From contig NZ_LZSU01000036.1 of the NCBI RefSeq assembly GCF_001665575.1, positions 186,001 to 250,000 of the forward strand: a DNA stretch of 64,000 bases, given 5' to 3'. Below are positions 45,817 to 57,868 of the stretch, one piece after another. The position numbers and the translations under genes are program-made. The stretch's first letter is position 1. Each line of letters opens with the position of its first letter. This DNA is from Mycobacterium sp. 852013-51886_SCH5428379. Its GTDB lineage: Bacteria; Actinomycetota; Actinomycetes; Mycobacteriales; Mycobacteriaceae. The notes under the pieces are model-generated. The model did not search any database. It saw only the letters and a program-made list of their open reading frames with translations, and was not told the origin of the DNA.

Positions 45817-46965
45817 GTGAACACTCAGCGGGTGCTCGTCACGGGCGCCACCGGGTACATCGGCTCGCGGCTCGTCGCTGCGCTCCTGCAGGAGGGGGCC
45901 GACGTCGTCGTCGCGAGCCGCACCGTCGAGCGGCTCCGGGAATTCGGGTGGTACGACGACGTCACGAGCGTGTCGCTCGACGCCTCCCAGCCGGAATCGG
46001 TCAAACAGGCGTTCGCCGACGCCGGTGAGGTCGACGTCGTCTACTACCTGGTGCACGCCATCGGACAGCCCGACTTCCGCGAATCCGACAACCGTGCCGC
46101 CAGGACCGTCGCCGAGGCCGCCCGGGACGCCGGCGTCAAACGCATCGTCTATCTCGGCGGGTTCGTGCCGACCGACGACACCCTGTCCGAGCATCTGGCC
46201 AGCCGGGCCGAGGTGGCCGAGGCGCTGTCGGTCGACGGCGGGCCCGACGTGGTCTGGCTGGGCGCGGCGATCGTCATCGGGGCGGGGTCCACGTCGTTCG
46301 AGATGCTGCGCTACGTGGGCGATCGGTTCTGGCTGATCCCGATGCCGAAGTGGGCGGCCAACCCGCTCGACCCCATCTCGGTGCGCGACGCGCTGCACTA
46401 CCTCGTCGCCGCTGCCGACACCGAGAACGTCCCGGCCGGCGCGTACGACATCCGCGGCCCCGAGACCACCACATACGGCGATCTGCTGCTGCGCTACGCC
46501 TGTCTGTCTGGCCGACTGCGGGCACCCCTACCGGTCCGCGGGATCGCCATCGGCCTGATCTCGCAGGTCAGTGGTCTGGTGTTGCCGGTGCCCGGCGGGC
46601 TGGCCGGCGACCTCGTGGAATCGCTGGACCATCCGATGACCGCGTCCAAGCTCGGCATTCGCGACATCGTGCCCGATCCGCCCGGCGGGCTGATGCCGAT
46701 CGACGAGGCCGTGAAACGTTCGCTGGCGTCCCGGCGCGCCCAACCGGTCGACAAGCTCAGCGACGTCCACCATCTGGCGGACACCGACCCCGACTGGGCC
46801 GGAGGCGATACGCTGCGGATCAAGCAACTCGTCCGAACCATCACCCCACCGCTCGCCCGGCCGGCGCTGGCGCTGTTGGGTGCGGTGCCCGGCCCCGTCG
46901 CCGGTGCGCTGCGCACCGGTTTGGACACCCTGGTCAACCTGGTACCGAAAGGTCATCCGGCATGA
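45817..46965 (+). CDS. NAD(P)-binding atypical SDR (NmrA-like)
   Basis: A 382-residue protein with TGATGYIGSRLVAALL at residues 9-24 and FGWYDDVTSVSLDASQPES, typical of atypical SDRs such as NmrA-like and complex I-assembly proteins. The active-site Y-x-x-x-K of classical SDRs was not found, so it may be a sensor or have an unusual activity. GTG 45817 is chosen. The last 4 bases overlap the CPBP gene start. Confidence 0.75.
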   Translation: MNTQRVLVTGATGYIGSRLVAALLQEGADVVVASRTVERLREFGWYDDVTSVSLDASQPESVKQAFADAGEVDVVYYLVHAIGQPDFRESDNRAARTVAEAARDAGVKRIVYLGGFVPTDDTLSEHLASRAEVAEALSVDGGPDVVWLGAAIVIGAGSTSFEMLRYVGDRFWLIPMPKWAANPLDPISVRDALHYLVAAADTENVPAGAYDIRGPETTTYGDLLLRYACLSGRLRAPLPVRGIAIGLISQVSGLVLPVPGGLAGDLVESLDHPMTASKLGIRDIVPDPPGGLMPIDEAVKRSLASRRAQPVDKLSDVHHLADTDPDWAGGDTLRIKQLVRTITPPLARPALALLGAVPGPVAGALRTGLDTLVNLVPKGHPA

Positions 46966-47708
46966 CGGAGGTTTCACCCCCGCCCTGCGACGAGCGCAGC
47001 GGCTTCCTCGCCGAAGCGCGCCGCATCCTGACCGGCGTCGCCGAGCCCCACAACGAAGGCCCGGCCACGATCCGCCGTCGCCGGATTCTCGTCGCACTCT
47101 TCGTCGTCGTCGGGTTCGTGCTCCTGGGCTACTCGCTCCGGCTGCCGCCCGGCGATCCGTCGTTCTACTGGTTCACCATGGCCCTGGCGGCGTGGTGGAC
47201 GCTCGGCGCTTTCGTATCGGGACCGGTCCATCTGGGCCGGATCTGCTTCCGCGGACGCAATCAGCGACCGGTGATCACCGGTACCGCGGTCGGAGTGATC
47301 CTCGGTGCCATCTTCGTGGTCGGCGGGCTCGTAGCCCGCGAGATCGAGCCGGTGCGCGACTACATCGTCCAGGTCCTCGCATACGCCAACCAGGGATCGC
47401 TTGCCGTCATCGTGGCCATCACCGTGATCAACGGCCTGGCCGAGGAACTGTTCTTCCGCGGTTCGCTGTTCACCTCCCTGGGCAAGCGCAACAACGGCTG
47501 GTTCGCCTTCGTCGTCTCGACCGTCATCTACGTGATCGTCACGGGCGTCAGCACGCAGAATCCGATGCTGGCGTTCGCAGCGGTCATCCTCGGCACGGTC
47601 TGCGCGATGGAACGCCGGGCGACCGGCGGGGTGCTCGCTCCCATGCTGACCCATTTCTTCTGGGGGCTGGTCATGGTCCTTGCGCTGCCACCGATCTTCG
47701 GCGTCTGA
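46962..47708 (+). CDS. CPBP family intramembrane glutamic endopeptidase
   Basis: A 248-residue membrane protein of the CAAX-protease/bacteriocin-processing (ABI) family: motif 1 GLAEELFFRGSLF near residue 162 with the catalytic glutamates, and a later histidine in APMLTHFFWGLV. About six spans (ILVALFVVVGFVLLGYSL, VIVAITVINGL, WFAFVVSTVIYVIVTGV, MLAFAAVILGTVC). ATG 46962 overlaps the NmrA-like gene (ATGA). Substrate unknown. Confidence 0.85.
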   Translation: MTEVSPPPCDERSGFLAEARRILTGVAEPHNEGPATIRRRRILVALFVVVGFVLLGYSLRLPPGDPSFYWFTMALAAWWTLGAFVSGPVHLGRICFRGRNQRPVITGTAVGVILGAIFVVGGLVAREIEPVRDYIVQVLAYANQGSLAVIVAITVINGLAEELFFRGSLFTSLGKRNNGWFAFVVSTVIYVIVTGVSTQNPMLAFAAVILGTVCAMERRATGGVLAPMLTHFFWGLVMVLALPPIFGV

Positions 47709-47715
47709 CGCCCGG

Positions 47716-48993
47716 TCAGCTCAAGGGGTGGGCGATCTCGTCGCGCGGCATCCGCGCGGCGATCAGCGCCACCGCGGCCAGTAGCACCGGTGCGACGCCT
47801 GCCACCAGGAAGATCGTCTGCATCGGGATCACCTTCGACAGCGGCCCGACGATCGCGAACGACAGCGGCATGAACGCCAGCGAGACGAAGAAGTCCAGGC
47901 TCGACACCCGGCCCAGCATCTCGGTCGGCACCCGGCGCTGCAGCAGCGTGCCCCAGATGACCATGCCGGCGCCGTCGGTCAGTCCGATGACGAAGGTCGC
48001 CGCCGCCATCACAGGGAACGACGACGTCGTGCCCACGACGGCCAGCGGCAGGGAGCCCGCGCCCCACATCGCCATCATCACCGTCAGGTAGCGCCGCGGC
48101 ATTCTCAGAGACGAGACTGCGAGCGCGCCGATGGCGCTGCCGATGCCGAAGAACGCGAGGACGAAACCGTATGCGCGGGCGCCGTCTTCGAAGCGCTGCT
48201 GCGCGATGAACGGCAACAGCACCTCGATCGGGCCGAGGACGAGGAGTACGAACACGCTGGCGAACAGCAATGTCCAGAGCAGCCACGGGGTGGACGTCAC
48301 GAAGCGCACGCCGTCGCGCAGGTCGCGCAGAACATGGTTGCGCGGCGCGGCCGGCGGCTGCTGGGCGACCGCTGCCGGACGGGTTGCGACGAGCAGGAGC
48401 AGTGCGAGGCCGAAGAGCGCGGCCACGGTCACCGCGCCCACCGAGGGCACGGTGGCACCGACGACGACGCCGGCCACCGCAGGCCCGACCGAGCGCTGGA
48501 ACACCGGACGCACGACGCCTTCCACACCGTTGGCGGCCAACAGATGTTCGGGCGCCAGGATGCGGGGGAGGATCGCGCTGTAGGCGGGGAAGAAGAACGC
48601 CGCAGCGATCCCCAGGGCCGCCGCCGCCACCGCGAGATGCCAGATGCGCAGCGCACCAACCACACTCAGCACTGCTACCGCCGACACCGCGGCGAGGTTC
48701 ACGATCTGGACGAGGATGATGATGGCGCGCTGTTCGAATCGGTCAGCCGCGATACCGCCGACGAGCACGAACGCCACCAGGCCGCCGCCGAGGCAGGCGG
48801 CCACCAGGGACAGCGACGCGGGATCGTTGTCGAGTGCGATGACCTGCAGGGCCATCACGACGGTCCACATGCCCTCGGCGAAGATCGACAGCGACACCGC
48901 GGCGATCAGCAGCCGGTACTCGCGGGAAGCGAAGGGCGCGAGTACGCGCCACCGGCCGGTGCGGCAGGTGTCGGCTTCGTACTGCGTCTTCAC
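47716..48993 (-). CDS. MFS transporter (drug-efflux-like)
   Basis: A 425-residue major facilitator with 12 predicted spans. The spans around VLRDLRDGVRFVTSTPWLLWTLL mark the central loop, and GVEGVVRPVFQRSVGPAVAGVVVGA and GRVSSLDFFVSLAFMPLSFAIVGPLS fit the MFS_3-like efflux group that contains Tap. The likely role is proton-driven export of drugs or metabolites. It is convergent with the CPBP gene and upstream of nothing on its strand; the substrate is unknown. Confidence 0.82.
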   Translation of the reverse strand: MKTQYEADTCRTGRWRVLAPFASREYRLLIAAVSLSIFAEGMWTVVMALQVIALDNDPASLSLVAACLGGGLVAFVLVGGIAADRFEQRAIIILVQIVNLAAVSAVAVLSVVGALRIWHLAVAAAALGIAAAFFFPAYSAILPRILAPEHLLAANGVEGVVRPVFQRSVGPAVAGVVVGATVPSVGAVTVAALFGLALLLLVATRPAAVAQQPPAAPRNHVLRDLRDGVRFVTSTPWLLWTLLFASVFVLLVLGPIEVLLPFIAQQRFEDGARAYGFVLAFFGIGSAIGALAVSSLRMPRRYLTVMMAMWGAGSLPLAVVGTTSSFPVMAAATFVIGLTDGAGMVIWGTLLQRRVPTEMLGRVSSLDFFVSLAFMPLSFAIVGPLSKVIPMQTIFLVAGVAPVLLAAVALIAARMPRDEIAHPLS

Positions 48994-49041
48994 CTGTCGA
49001 TGGTCGCGGACGGGAGCTGTGCCCGTCCAACGATTTTCGGA

Positions 49042-49830
49042 CTACCGGTCGGTGAACTCCGCGGTCCGCCGCTGCTGGAAAGCCTTGGTGCCCTCGCGGA
49101 AATCGTTGCCGGCGAGCAGTTCCAGCTGACCCTCGGTCTCGCGGCCCAGCGCTGCCTCGAGTTCGGTCAGCGTCGAAGCGTTGATGGCCTGCTTGGTCTT
49201 TCGCAGCGCCACCGCAGGCCCCGACCGCAACGTCGCCAACACCTTGTCCAGCTCGGCGTCGAAGTCCTCGGGTGGGTGCACCGCGGTCACCATGCCCCAC
49301 TCATAGGCCTGCGCCGCGGTGATCCGTTCAGCCAGCAACGCCATCCGCATGGCGCGGATCCGGCCCACCGCGGCCGCGAACAGAGCGGATGCACCACCGT
49401 CGGGCATCAGACCGATCTTGGTGAACGCCAGCATGAAAAATGCCTTCTCCGAAGCGATCACGACGTCGCAGGCCAGCGCCAGCGAGGCCCCCACTCCGGC
49501 GGCCGGGCCGTGCACCGCCGCCACCACCGGCTTGGGCAGCGCGACGATCGACCGGACGGCCCGGTTGGCGGCGTCGAGCACCGCGTTGATGCCGACCTCG
49601 GCCTTCTTGTGCTGATCCTCCTCGCTGATTCCGGCGCCCGAGCTGAAGCCGCGGCCGGCGCCACCGAGCCGCACCACCTTGACCTGCGGATCGTCGGCCG
49701 CCCGGTCGAGGGTGTCGGCCACACCGTTGAGCATCTCGTCGGTCAGCGAGTTCAGGCTGTCGGGCCGGTTCAACGTCACGGCCAGCACGCCGTCGTTGAG
49801 TTCCACGGTGAGGTCGTCGATGCTCGTCAT
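49042..49830 (-). CDS. Enoyl-CoA hydratase/isomerase family (EchA)
   Basis: A 262-residue crotonase, in the place of Rv1141c-Rv1142c beside mcr. Oxyanion-hole segments are GRGFSSGAGISEEDQHKK near residue 60 and VHGPAAGVGASLALACD near 105. The residue after KIGLMPDGGAS is Asp rather than the usual catalytic Glu, which suggests isomerase- or hydrolase-like chemistry. It is divergent from mcr, 98 bases away. Confidence 0.85.
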   Translation of the reverse strand: MTSIDDLTVELNDGVLAVTLNRPDSLNSLTDEMLNGVADTLDRAADDPQVKVVRLGGAGRGFSSGAGISEEDQHKKAEVGINAVLDAANRAVRSIVALPKPVVAAVHGPAAGVGASLALACDVVIASEKAFFMLAFTKIGLMPDGGASALFAAAVGRIRAMRMALLAERITAAQAYEWGMVTAVHPPEDFDAELDKVLATLRSGPAVALRKTKQAINASTLTELEAALGRETEGQLELLAGNDFREGTKAFQQRRTAEFTDR

Positions 49831-49928
49831 GAGTTCACCTTCGCATGCGCGGGCGATGCCCGTGGTCGGTCGACAAGGTTATACAAGTAAGCTATGTCGC
49901 GGTCAACTACTCCGAAGGAGCGGTAGAA

Positions 49929-51020
49929 ATGGCGGGACCCCTGCACGGATTGCGCGTCGTCGAACTGGCCGGTATCGGTCCCGGTCCGCACGCGGCGATG
50001 ATTCTCGGCGACCTCGGCGCCGACGTCGTACGTATCGAGCGACCGGGCAAGGGCCCGGGCATCCCGACGAAAGGTCGCGATCAGCTGCTGCGCAACCGTC
50101 GTTCGGTCGCCGCGAACCTCAAGACCGACGAAGGCCGCGAGCTCGTCCTCAAACTGGTCGCCAAGGCCGACGTCCTCATCGAGGGTTTCCGTCCCGGCGT
50201 CACCGAACGTCTCGGCCTCGGCCCGGAGGACTGCGCCAAGATCAACGAGCGCCTCATCTACGGCCGCATGACGGGGTGGGGGCAGACCGGCCCGCGCAGT
50301 CAGCAGGCCGGCCACGACATCAACTACATCTCGCTCAACGGTGTGCTGCACGCGGTCGGCCGCGCCGGCGAACGGCCCGTCCCCCCGCTGAACCTCGCCG
50401 GTGACTTCGGCGGCGGCTCGATGTTCCTGCTCGTCGGGATCCTCTCGGCGCTCTGGGAGCGGGAGCGCTCGGGCCAGGGACAGGTCATCGACGCCGCGAT
50501 GGTCGACGGCTCCAGCGTCCTGGCGCAGATGATGTGGGCGTTCCGCGCGATGGGCATGTGGACCGACACCCGCGGCGAGAACATGCTCGACACGGGCGCG
50601 CCCTACTACGACACCTACACCTGCGCCGACGGTAGGCATGTCGCAGTCGGTGCCATCGAGCCGCAGTTCTACGCCGAGCTCCTCGAGAAACTCGGCCTGC
50701 AGGACGCCGGTCTGCCGGATCAGAACGACATGGCGCGGTGGCCGGAGTTGCGCGAGGCGCTCACCAAGGCGTTCGCCGAACACGACCGCGACCACTGGGC
50801 CGAGGTGTTCGCCGGCAGCGACGCCTGCTGCACCCCGGTGCTGTCGTTCGGCGAGGTGGAGAGCGAATCCCACAACACCGAACGCGACACCTTCTACCGC
50901 GAGGGCGACTGGCTGTTCCCGGCCCCCGCACCCCGCTTCTCCCGCACGCCCAACGCGGCGCCGAAGCCGCCCGGCGTGCCCGGCGCGGACACCGAAGCAG
51001 TTCTCAACGACTGGGCTTGA
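49929..51020 (+). CDS. mcr: Alpha-methylacyl-CoA racemase
   Basis: Epimerises 2-methylacyl-CoA, needed to degrade methyl-branched lipids and the cholesterol side chain. A 363-residue CoA-transferase family III fold matching Rv1143. The catalytic histidine H129 (QAGHDINY), aspartate D159 (LAGDFGGGS) and glutamate E244 (AIEPQFY) are at the positions expected from M. tuberculosis MCR with a 3-residue offset. ATG 49929 has a GAAGGAG site 10-16 bases upstream. It leads a run with an SDR and a nitronate monooxygenase. Confidence 0.93.
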   Translation: MAGPLHGLRVVELAGIGPGPHAAMILGDLGADVVRIERPGKGPGIPTKGRDQLLRNRRSVAANLKTDEGRELVLKLVAKADVLIEGFRPGVTERLGLGPEDCAKINERLIYGRMTGWGQTGPRSQQAGHDINYISLNGVLHAVGRAGERPVPPLNLAGDFGGGSMFLLVGILSALWERERSGQGQVIDAAMVDGSSVLAQMMWAFRAMGMWTDTRGENMLDTGAPYYDTYTCADGRHVAVGAIEPQFYAELLEKLGLQDAGLPDQNDMARWPELREALTKAFAEHDRDHWAEVFAGSDACCTPVLSFGEVESESHNTERDTFYREGDWLFPAPAPRFSRTPNAAPKPPGVPGADTEAVLNDWA

Positions 51021-51047
51021 GCCCGAACAACAGAAAGGTATGTGCGA

Positions 51048-52795
<1,748 letters not shown>

Positions 52796-52826
52796 GACCG
52801 GACCGGGCAGCAAACGGCTCAACTGA

Positions 52827-52851
52827 CACGCGCGCCATATGGGCGCGCGTG
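52827..52851. terminator. Hairpin terminator after nitronate monooxygenase gene
   Basis: Arms CACGCGCGCC (52827-52836) and GGCGCGCGTG (52842-52851) pair perfectly over 10 bases with a 5-base loop ATATG; outer bases CTGA and TCAG extend the stem past a bulge. Its right side overlaps the stop codon of a small minus-strand frame. Confidence 0.75.
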
Positions 52852-52852
52852 G

Positions 52853-52984
52853 TCAGCCGGCTTGGGCGAGGGGGGTCGAGTCGTCGAGCTGCTCAGAGGT
52901 GTCGCCCTCGACGAGAAAATCGCCGTGGTAGAGCGCCTCGAAGTCAACCTTGATGACATCGGCACTGGTGTCGTCGATCCACAT
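52853..52984 (-). CDS. Small acidic protein, 43 residues (candidate)
   Basis: Minus-strand frame MWIDDTSADVIKVDFEALYH continues to a TGA after PLAQAG, giving a strongly acidic 43-residue peptide. TAGGCT (52992-52997 on the minus strand) ends 7 bases before the ATG, a leaderless arrangement, and two TGAGTCAC repeats flank that promoter. Codon use is typical of the genome. No family recognised; the convergent terminator suggests it is transcribed. Length alone cannot exclude chance. Confidence 0.5.
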   Translation of the reverse strand: MWIDDTSADVIKVDFEALYHGDFLVEGDTSEQLDDSTPLAQAG

Positions 52985-52997
52985 GACTGAGAGCCTA

Positions 52998-53027
52998 TGA
53001 GTCACCTTTAAGGATTCATTGAGTCAC
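52998..53027. promoter_or_regulatory. TGAGTCAC direct repeats, 22-base period
   Basis: TGAGTCAC occurs at 52998-53005 and 53020-53027, a spacing of 22 bases or two helical turns, just upstream of the small 43-residue frame. The first copy borders that frame's -10 box (52992-52997). TGAGTCA is itself near-palindromic, so each copy could bind a dimer. Confidence 0.45.
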
Positions 53028-53105
53028 GATTCGGAAAATGGTGGCAATCCTACTTTTCGGTAGGTTTCTGGCCAGTAGGACCTGAGCGGGGTATGAGGTC
53101 CGATT
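53028..53105. other. Non-coding gap before palindromic element copy 2
   Basis: No convincing gene, and no further clear regulatory pattern. The sequence is less GC-rich than its surroundings (for example GAAAATGGTGGCAATCC). Confidence 0.35.
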
Positions 53106-53171
53106 GCAATGTCGGGCTGACAGCCCCGTCACGCATATATATCCATGACGACGCTCTCACGCCGACATTGC
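53106..53171. repeat. 66-base palindromic element, copy 2
   Basis: Arms 53106-53124 and 53153-53171 pair at 16 of 19 positions; the 28-base loop shares the core ACGCATATATATCCATG with copy 1 at 24159-24224. The left arm is identical to copy 1; the right arm differs at three bases. It ends 6 bases before the -10 box of the methyltransferase gene, so it occupies the -35 region. Confidence 0.85.
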
Positions 53172-53177
53172 ATGGGT

Positions 53178-53183
53178 GATACT
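53178..53183 (+). promoter_or_regulatory. -10 box (GATACT) of a leaderless promoter
   Basis: GATACT is followed by 6 bases and the GTG at 53190. It favours the GTG start over the in-frame ATG at 53172. Confidence 0.55.
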
Positions 53184-53189
53184 CATCGC

Positions 53190-53813
53190 GTGGACAATCC
53201 GTTCTTCGCTCGACTGTGGACGGTCATGTCCGGCCACGAGCCGGAGGCGGTGCGGCGGCTGCGCCACGACAATCTCGCCGGTCTGAGCGGGCGGGTGCTC
53301 GAGGTCGGGGCCGGGACCGGGACGAACTTCGCCCACTATCCCCCGGGGGTGAGCGAGGTGGTCGCCCTCGAACCCGAGCGCAGGCTGGCCGACCTCGCTA
53401 GATCCGCCGCCGCCCACGCGCCGGTACCGGTGACGGTCAGCGAGGAGACCGTCGAGCAGTACCGCACCCAGGACCGGTTCGATGCGGTGGTCTGCGCGCT
53501 CGTGCTGTGTTCCATCGACGATCCCGATGCGGTCCTGCGCGAGCTGGCCGGACTCCTCAAGCCGGGCGGGCAGCTGCGCTATCTCGAACACATCGCGGGC
53601 AGCGGTGTGCGGGGCCGGATCCAGCGGGTGGCCGACGCCACGGTGTGGCCGCGGCTGCTCGGCAACTGCCACAGCCACCGGCACACCGAGGACGCCATCG
53701 CCCGCGCCGGGTTCGACGTGGTGGCCTCCCGCCACGAGTGGGTGTTTCCGCGCTGGCTGCCGTCACCGGTCGCCGAAGTGGCGGTCGGCCGGGCCGTGCG
53801 CTCCGGAAACTAG
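53190..53813 (+). CDS. Class I SAM-dependent methyltransferase (METTL7-like)
   Basis: A 207-residue methyltransferase: motif [18 protein letters not shown] near residue 37, the acidic end of strand 2 in [13 protein letters not shown], and [16 protein letters not shown] near 130. The pattern resembles METTL7-type (thiol or small-molecule) methyltransferases. GTG 53190 ([13 protein letters not shown]) is preferred from a leaderless -10 box; ATG 53172 would start at the edge of the palindromic element. The TAG overlaps the sirtuin stop by 4 bases on the opposite strand. Confidence 0.85.
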   Translation: MDNPFFARLWTVMSGHEPEAVRRLRHDNLAGLSGRVLEVGAGTGTNFAHYPPGVSEVVALEPERRLADLARSAAAHAPVPVTVSEETVEQYRTQDRFDAVVCALVLCSIDDPDAVLRELAGLLKPGGQLRYLEHIAGSGVRGRIQRVADATVWPRLLGNCHSHRHTEDAIARAGFDVVASRHEWVFPRWLPSPVAEVAVGRAVRSGN

Positions 53814-54523
53814 CCCAGAAGTTCGGGCAACCTCGGCAACAGCGCGGGCAGCGCCCCCGCCGCCGTCTCGCGCAGCGACAGCGTCGCACTGTCCGACAGC
53901 GGCGTGCGCTCGGGGTTGACCTCGATCACCGGGACACCGCGGGCGATTGCCAGCTCGGGCAGGCCCGCCGCCGGATACACGATGGACGACGTACCGACCA
54001 CGATGACCACGTCCGCGGACGTCACGGCCGCCACCGAGCGCTGCCACGCGTCGTCGGGCAGCGCCTCGCCGAACCACACCACGTTCGGACGGATCAGCCC
54101 GCCGCACGGACACCGCGGCGGATCCACCGCCTCGACTGGTTCCGGCATCTCCGGCAGATCACCCTCGAACTCCGCACCGCAAGAGTCGCAATGGAATTCG
54201 AACAGACTGCCGTGCAGGTGGTAGACGCGATCACTGCCGGCCCGCTCGTGAAGATTGTCGACGTTCTGGGTGACGACGTGCACCTCGGCGTAGTCCTGCC
54301 ACGCCGCGACCGCGCGGTGCCCGTCATTGGGGGCCACGCCGCCCATCATGTAGTGCCGCCACAGATACCAGGCCCACACCTTCTCCGGCTGGGCCCGCCA
54401 GCCCTCGACACTGGAGATCTCGTAGGGGTCGACAGTGGCCCACAGCCCTGTTTCCACGTCGCGAAACGTCGGCACCCCGCTCTCGGCGGAGATGCCGGCG
54501 CCGCTGAGTACCGTCACCTGCAC
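53810..54523 (-). CDS. NAD-dependent protein deacylase, sirtuin (SIRT5-like)
   Basis: A 237-residue sirtuin matching Rv1151c: [17 protein letters not shown] at the start, [21 protein letters not shown] with the catalytic histidine, four cysteines CDSCG and CPCGG for zinc, and [18 protein letters not shown]. The motif YLWR near residue 44 places Y and R as in SIRT5/CobB, which bind succinyl or malonyl lysine. It therefore likely removes acetyl and acidic acyl groups, for example from acyl-CoA synthetases. The GTG start at 54523 is supported by the match in length. Divergent from GntR, 36 bases away. Confidence 0.93.
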   Translation of the reverse strand: MQVTVLSGAGISAESGVPTFRDVETGLWATVDPYEISSVEGWRAQPEKVWAWYLWRHYMMGGVAPNDGHRAVAAWQDYAEVHVVTQNVDNLHERAGSDRVYHLHGSLFEFHCDSCGAEFEGDLPEMPEPVEAVDPPRCPCGGLIRPNVVWFGEALPDDAWQRSVAAVTSADVVIVVGTSSIVYPAAGLPELAIARGVPVIEVNPERTPLSDSATLSLRETAAGALPALLPRLPELLG

Positions 54524-54547
54524 ATGACCAACGGTAGTCGGGTGGGT

Positions 54548-54553
54548 GATACT
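54548..54553 (+). promoter_or_regulatory. -10 box (GATACT) of a leaderless GntR promoter
   Basis: GATACT ends 6 bases before the GTG at 54560. The resulting protein has 121 residues, the length of Rv1152, which supports the start. Confidence 0.55.
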
Positions 54554-54559
54554 GAGCAC

Positions 54560-54925
54560 GTGGCCGAATTGGGGGATTGGGTTCAGATGGACCCGCGGGC
54601 GCCGCAACCACTCTTCGAACAGCTCCGGCTCCAGATCATCGACGGTGTCCGCGACGGCCGGCTGCCGCCGGGCACCCGCTTGCCGACGGTCCGTGATCTG
54701 GCGGGGCAGCTCGATCTCGCGGTCAACACCGTGGCGCGGGCCTACCGCGAACTGGAGACGTCGGGGATCCTCGAGACCCGCGGCCGGTTCGGCACGTTCA
54801 TCGCCCGCAGCGATCCGGCCGACACCGCGATGGCCACGGCGGCCCACACCTTCGTCGCGGCCGCCCGCGCGCTGGGCGTCGGCCGCGACGACGCGATCCG
54901 GTACGTCGAGGACGCGTTCGGCTAA
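54560..54925 (+). CDS. Short GntR (YtrA-type) regulator, Rv1152-like
   Basis: A 121-residue GntR regulator of the YtrA subfamily: [65 protein letters not shown] forms the winged HTH, followed by a short dimerising helix. The match to Rv1152, beside the sirtuin, is strong; Rv1152 has been linked to vancomycin susceptibility. Its TAA overlaps the stop of the convergent methyltransferase gene by 4 bases. Confidence 0.9.
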   Translation: MAELGDWVQMDPRAPQPLFEQLRLQIIDGVRDGRLPPGTRLPTVRDLAGQLDLAVNTVARAYRELETSGILETRGRFGTFIARSDPADTAMATAAHTFVAAARALGVGRDDAIRYVEDAFG

Positions 54926-55785
54926 CCGAATTCGAGCAGCGTGAACACCGGGCGCACCGCGTCGAACACCGGAAGTCGCTGCGCCGCCCACACCAGGGAG
55001 TTGATGATCCGGCCGCGGCCCTGAGGTAATGCGACGTCGTGCACCGCCCGGATTCCGGGCACCTTGTTCACCAGGTCGGCGGCCTCGCTCGGACTGAGGC
55101 TGAACGGCATCGGGGGAACCCGGTAGCGCAACGAGGTCCGCATCCCCTTGCGCGCCCACCACGCGAACCACGACGGCGGCAGGTCGAACATCATCCGCCC
55201 GCCCGGGAACCGTTCGGCGCACGCGGTGATCAGCGCCATCGACTCCTCGGGCTGCAGATACATCAGCAGACCCTCCGCGGTGATGAACACGCCGTCGGAG
55301 TCGTCGACGTGGTCCATCCAGCTGTAGTCGAGCGCGGACTGGGCGCGGACGGCGACGCGATCGGACTGCGGCAGCAGTTGGTTGCGAAGCGCGATGATCG
55401 GTGGGAGATCGACGGTGAGCCAGCGGAAGTCGTGTCCGACGTCGGGGGTCTGGCCCTCGGCGTCGAGACGGTAGAAGCTGGTCTGCAGACCCTCGGCCAG
55501 CGCGACGATCGTGGCCTTGGGGTGGGTGCGCAGATAGCGCCGGGTTTCGGCGTCGAACGCCTTGGCGCGCAACGCCATATCCTGACGCCGGCTGGGCCCG
55601 AACTTGGCGAAGTCGAAGTCGATTGCATCGACGAGGTGAACGGCCATCGGATCGTCGATGAGGGCATCCGGGCGGCGAGCCTCGGCGGCCCGCACCTGCA
55701 GCGTGAGCAGTGCCGTCTCCGACACACCGGTGAGCGCGCTGCCGTCCGCCCGTCCGGAGAGGGGAGCGTTCGGGGTTGGTGTCAT
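54922..55785 (-). CDS. Class I SAM-dependent O-methyltransferase (LCM family), copy A
   Basis: A 287-residue leucine-carboxyl-methyltransferase-like protein: [23 protein letters not shown], then SAM motif [17 protein letters not shown] near residue 100, [17 protein letters not shown] near 178 and [15 protein letters not shown]. It resembles Rv1153c (Omt). ATG 55785 overlaps the DUF1697 stop by 4 bases. A paralogue lies two genes upstream in the same operon (56318-57142), sharing about the same length and motifs. Confidence 0.85.
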   Translation of the reverse strand: MTPTPNAPLSGRADGSALTGVSETALLTLQVRAAEARRPDALIDDPMAVHLVDAIDFDFAKFGPSRRQDMALRAKAFDAETRRYLRTHPKATIVALAEGLQTSFYRLDAEGQTPDVGHDFRWLTVDLPPIIALRNQLLPQSDRVAVRAQSALDYSWMDHVDDSDGVFITAEGLLMYLQPEESMALITACAERFPGGRMMFDLPPSWFAWWARKGMRTSLRYRVPPMPFSLSPSEAADLVNKVPGIRAVHDVALPQGRGRIINSLVWAAQRLPVFDAVRPVFTLLEFG

Positions 55786-56317
55786 GCTTTCGAATCTACC
55801 GACCGCAGCACCTTGTCCAGGGTGCGCAGGTTGCGCGTGGTGGTCGACGACTTGTACCGCTTCTTGCCCATGGTGGCGCCCATGGCGGTCTTGAGCGTGG
55901 CGCTTCTCGGCACCTGCCAGTAGACGACGCCGTCGCCGCGCTCGATCTTCTCCTCCGGCGCGGCGTCCGCCGCCAGAGCGGCGAGCTCGTCGAGCACATC
56001 GCCGTCGCTGACGAAGGTGACGTAGGAGTGGTGGCCCTCGACCTCCCGCTCGAACGGATACGCCGCGGAGATCGCGGCGACGGTGTCCATGTCGTAGGCC
56101 AGCACCCAGGCGTCGTAGCCGAACCGATCCCGCAGCGCCCGCTCGGCGGTGGTGCGCACGGTGCTCGTCGCGGCGCCGCTGTCGAAGACGACGTTTCCGC
56201 TGGCGAGGATCGTCTTCACCGCGGTGAAACCGGCGTCCTCGAAAGTCGCTTTGACGTCGGCCATCTTCAGCGTCACCTTGCCGACGTTGACACCCCGCAG
56301 GAACGCCGCATAGCGCG

Positions 56318-56321
<4 letters not shown>
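55782..56321 (-). CDS. DUF1697 family protein
   Basis: A 179-residue DUF1697 protein: [29 protein letters not shown] at the start and LASGNVVF are typical. The function is unknown. It is translationally coupled (4-base overlaps) to one LCM methyltransferase upstream and another downstream, so the three form an operon. Confidence 0.85.
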
Positions 56322-57629
<1,308 letters not shown>

Positions 57630-57673
57630 TCAGGCGCGGGTTATTTCGAATGACGGCGCCGCACCGCCCACGC

Positions 57674-57679
57674 TAGGCT
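57674..57679 (+). promoter_or_regulatory. -10 box (TAGGCT) of a leaderless promoter
   Basis: TAGGCT ends 6 bases before the ATG at 57686 of the DUF5302 gene. Confidence 0.5.
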
Positions 57680-57685
57680 TCCGGC

Positions 57686-57853
57686 ATGGCTGAGCAACCG
57701 GAAGACGACAACAAGCGCAGGTTCCGGGAAGCGCTCGAACGGAAGAAGGCGAACGCCGGCGGCGGCACCGACCACCGCGACGGCGGACGCAAGCAGCCCA
57801 AACAGCACGGGCCCGTCGAAAACCGCCGCGAGTTCCGCCGCAAGAGCGGCTGA
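57686..57853 (+). CDS. DUF5302 small protein
   Basis: A 55-residue very basic protein: KRRFREALERKKA, then a Gly/His/Lys-rich middle and the end HGPVENRREFRRKSG that is the hallmark of actinobacterial DUF5302. Function unknown; it may bind nucleic acid. It has its own leaderless promoter and is convergent with the MerR gene 15 bases away. Confidence 0.8.
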   Translation: MAEQPEDDNKRRFREALERKKANAGGGTDHRDGGRKQPKQHGPVENRREFRRKSG

Positions 57854-57868
57854 TCGCGCCGGGGGAGG

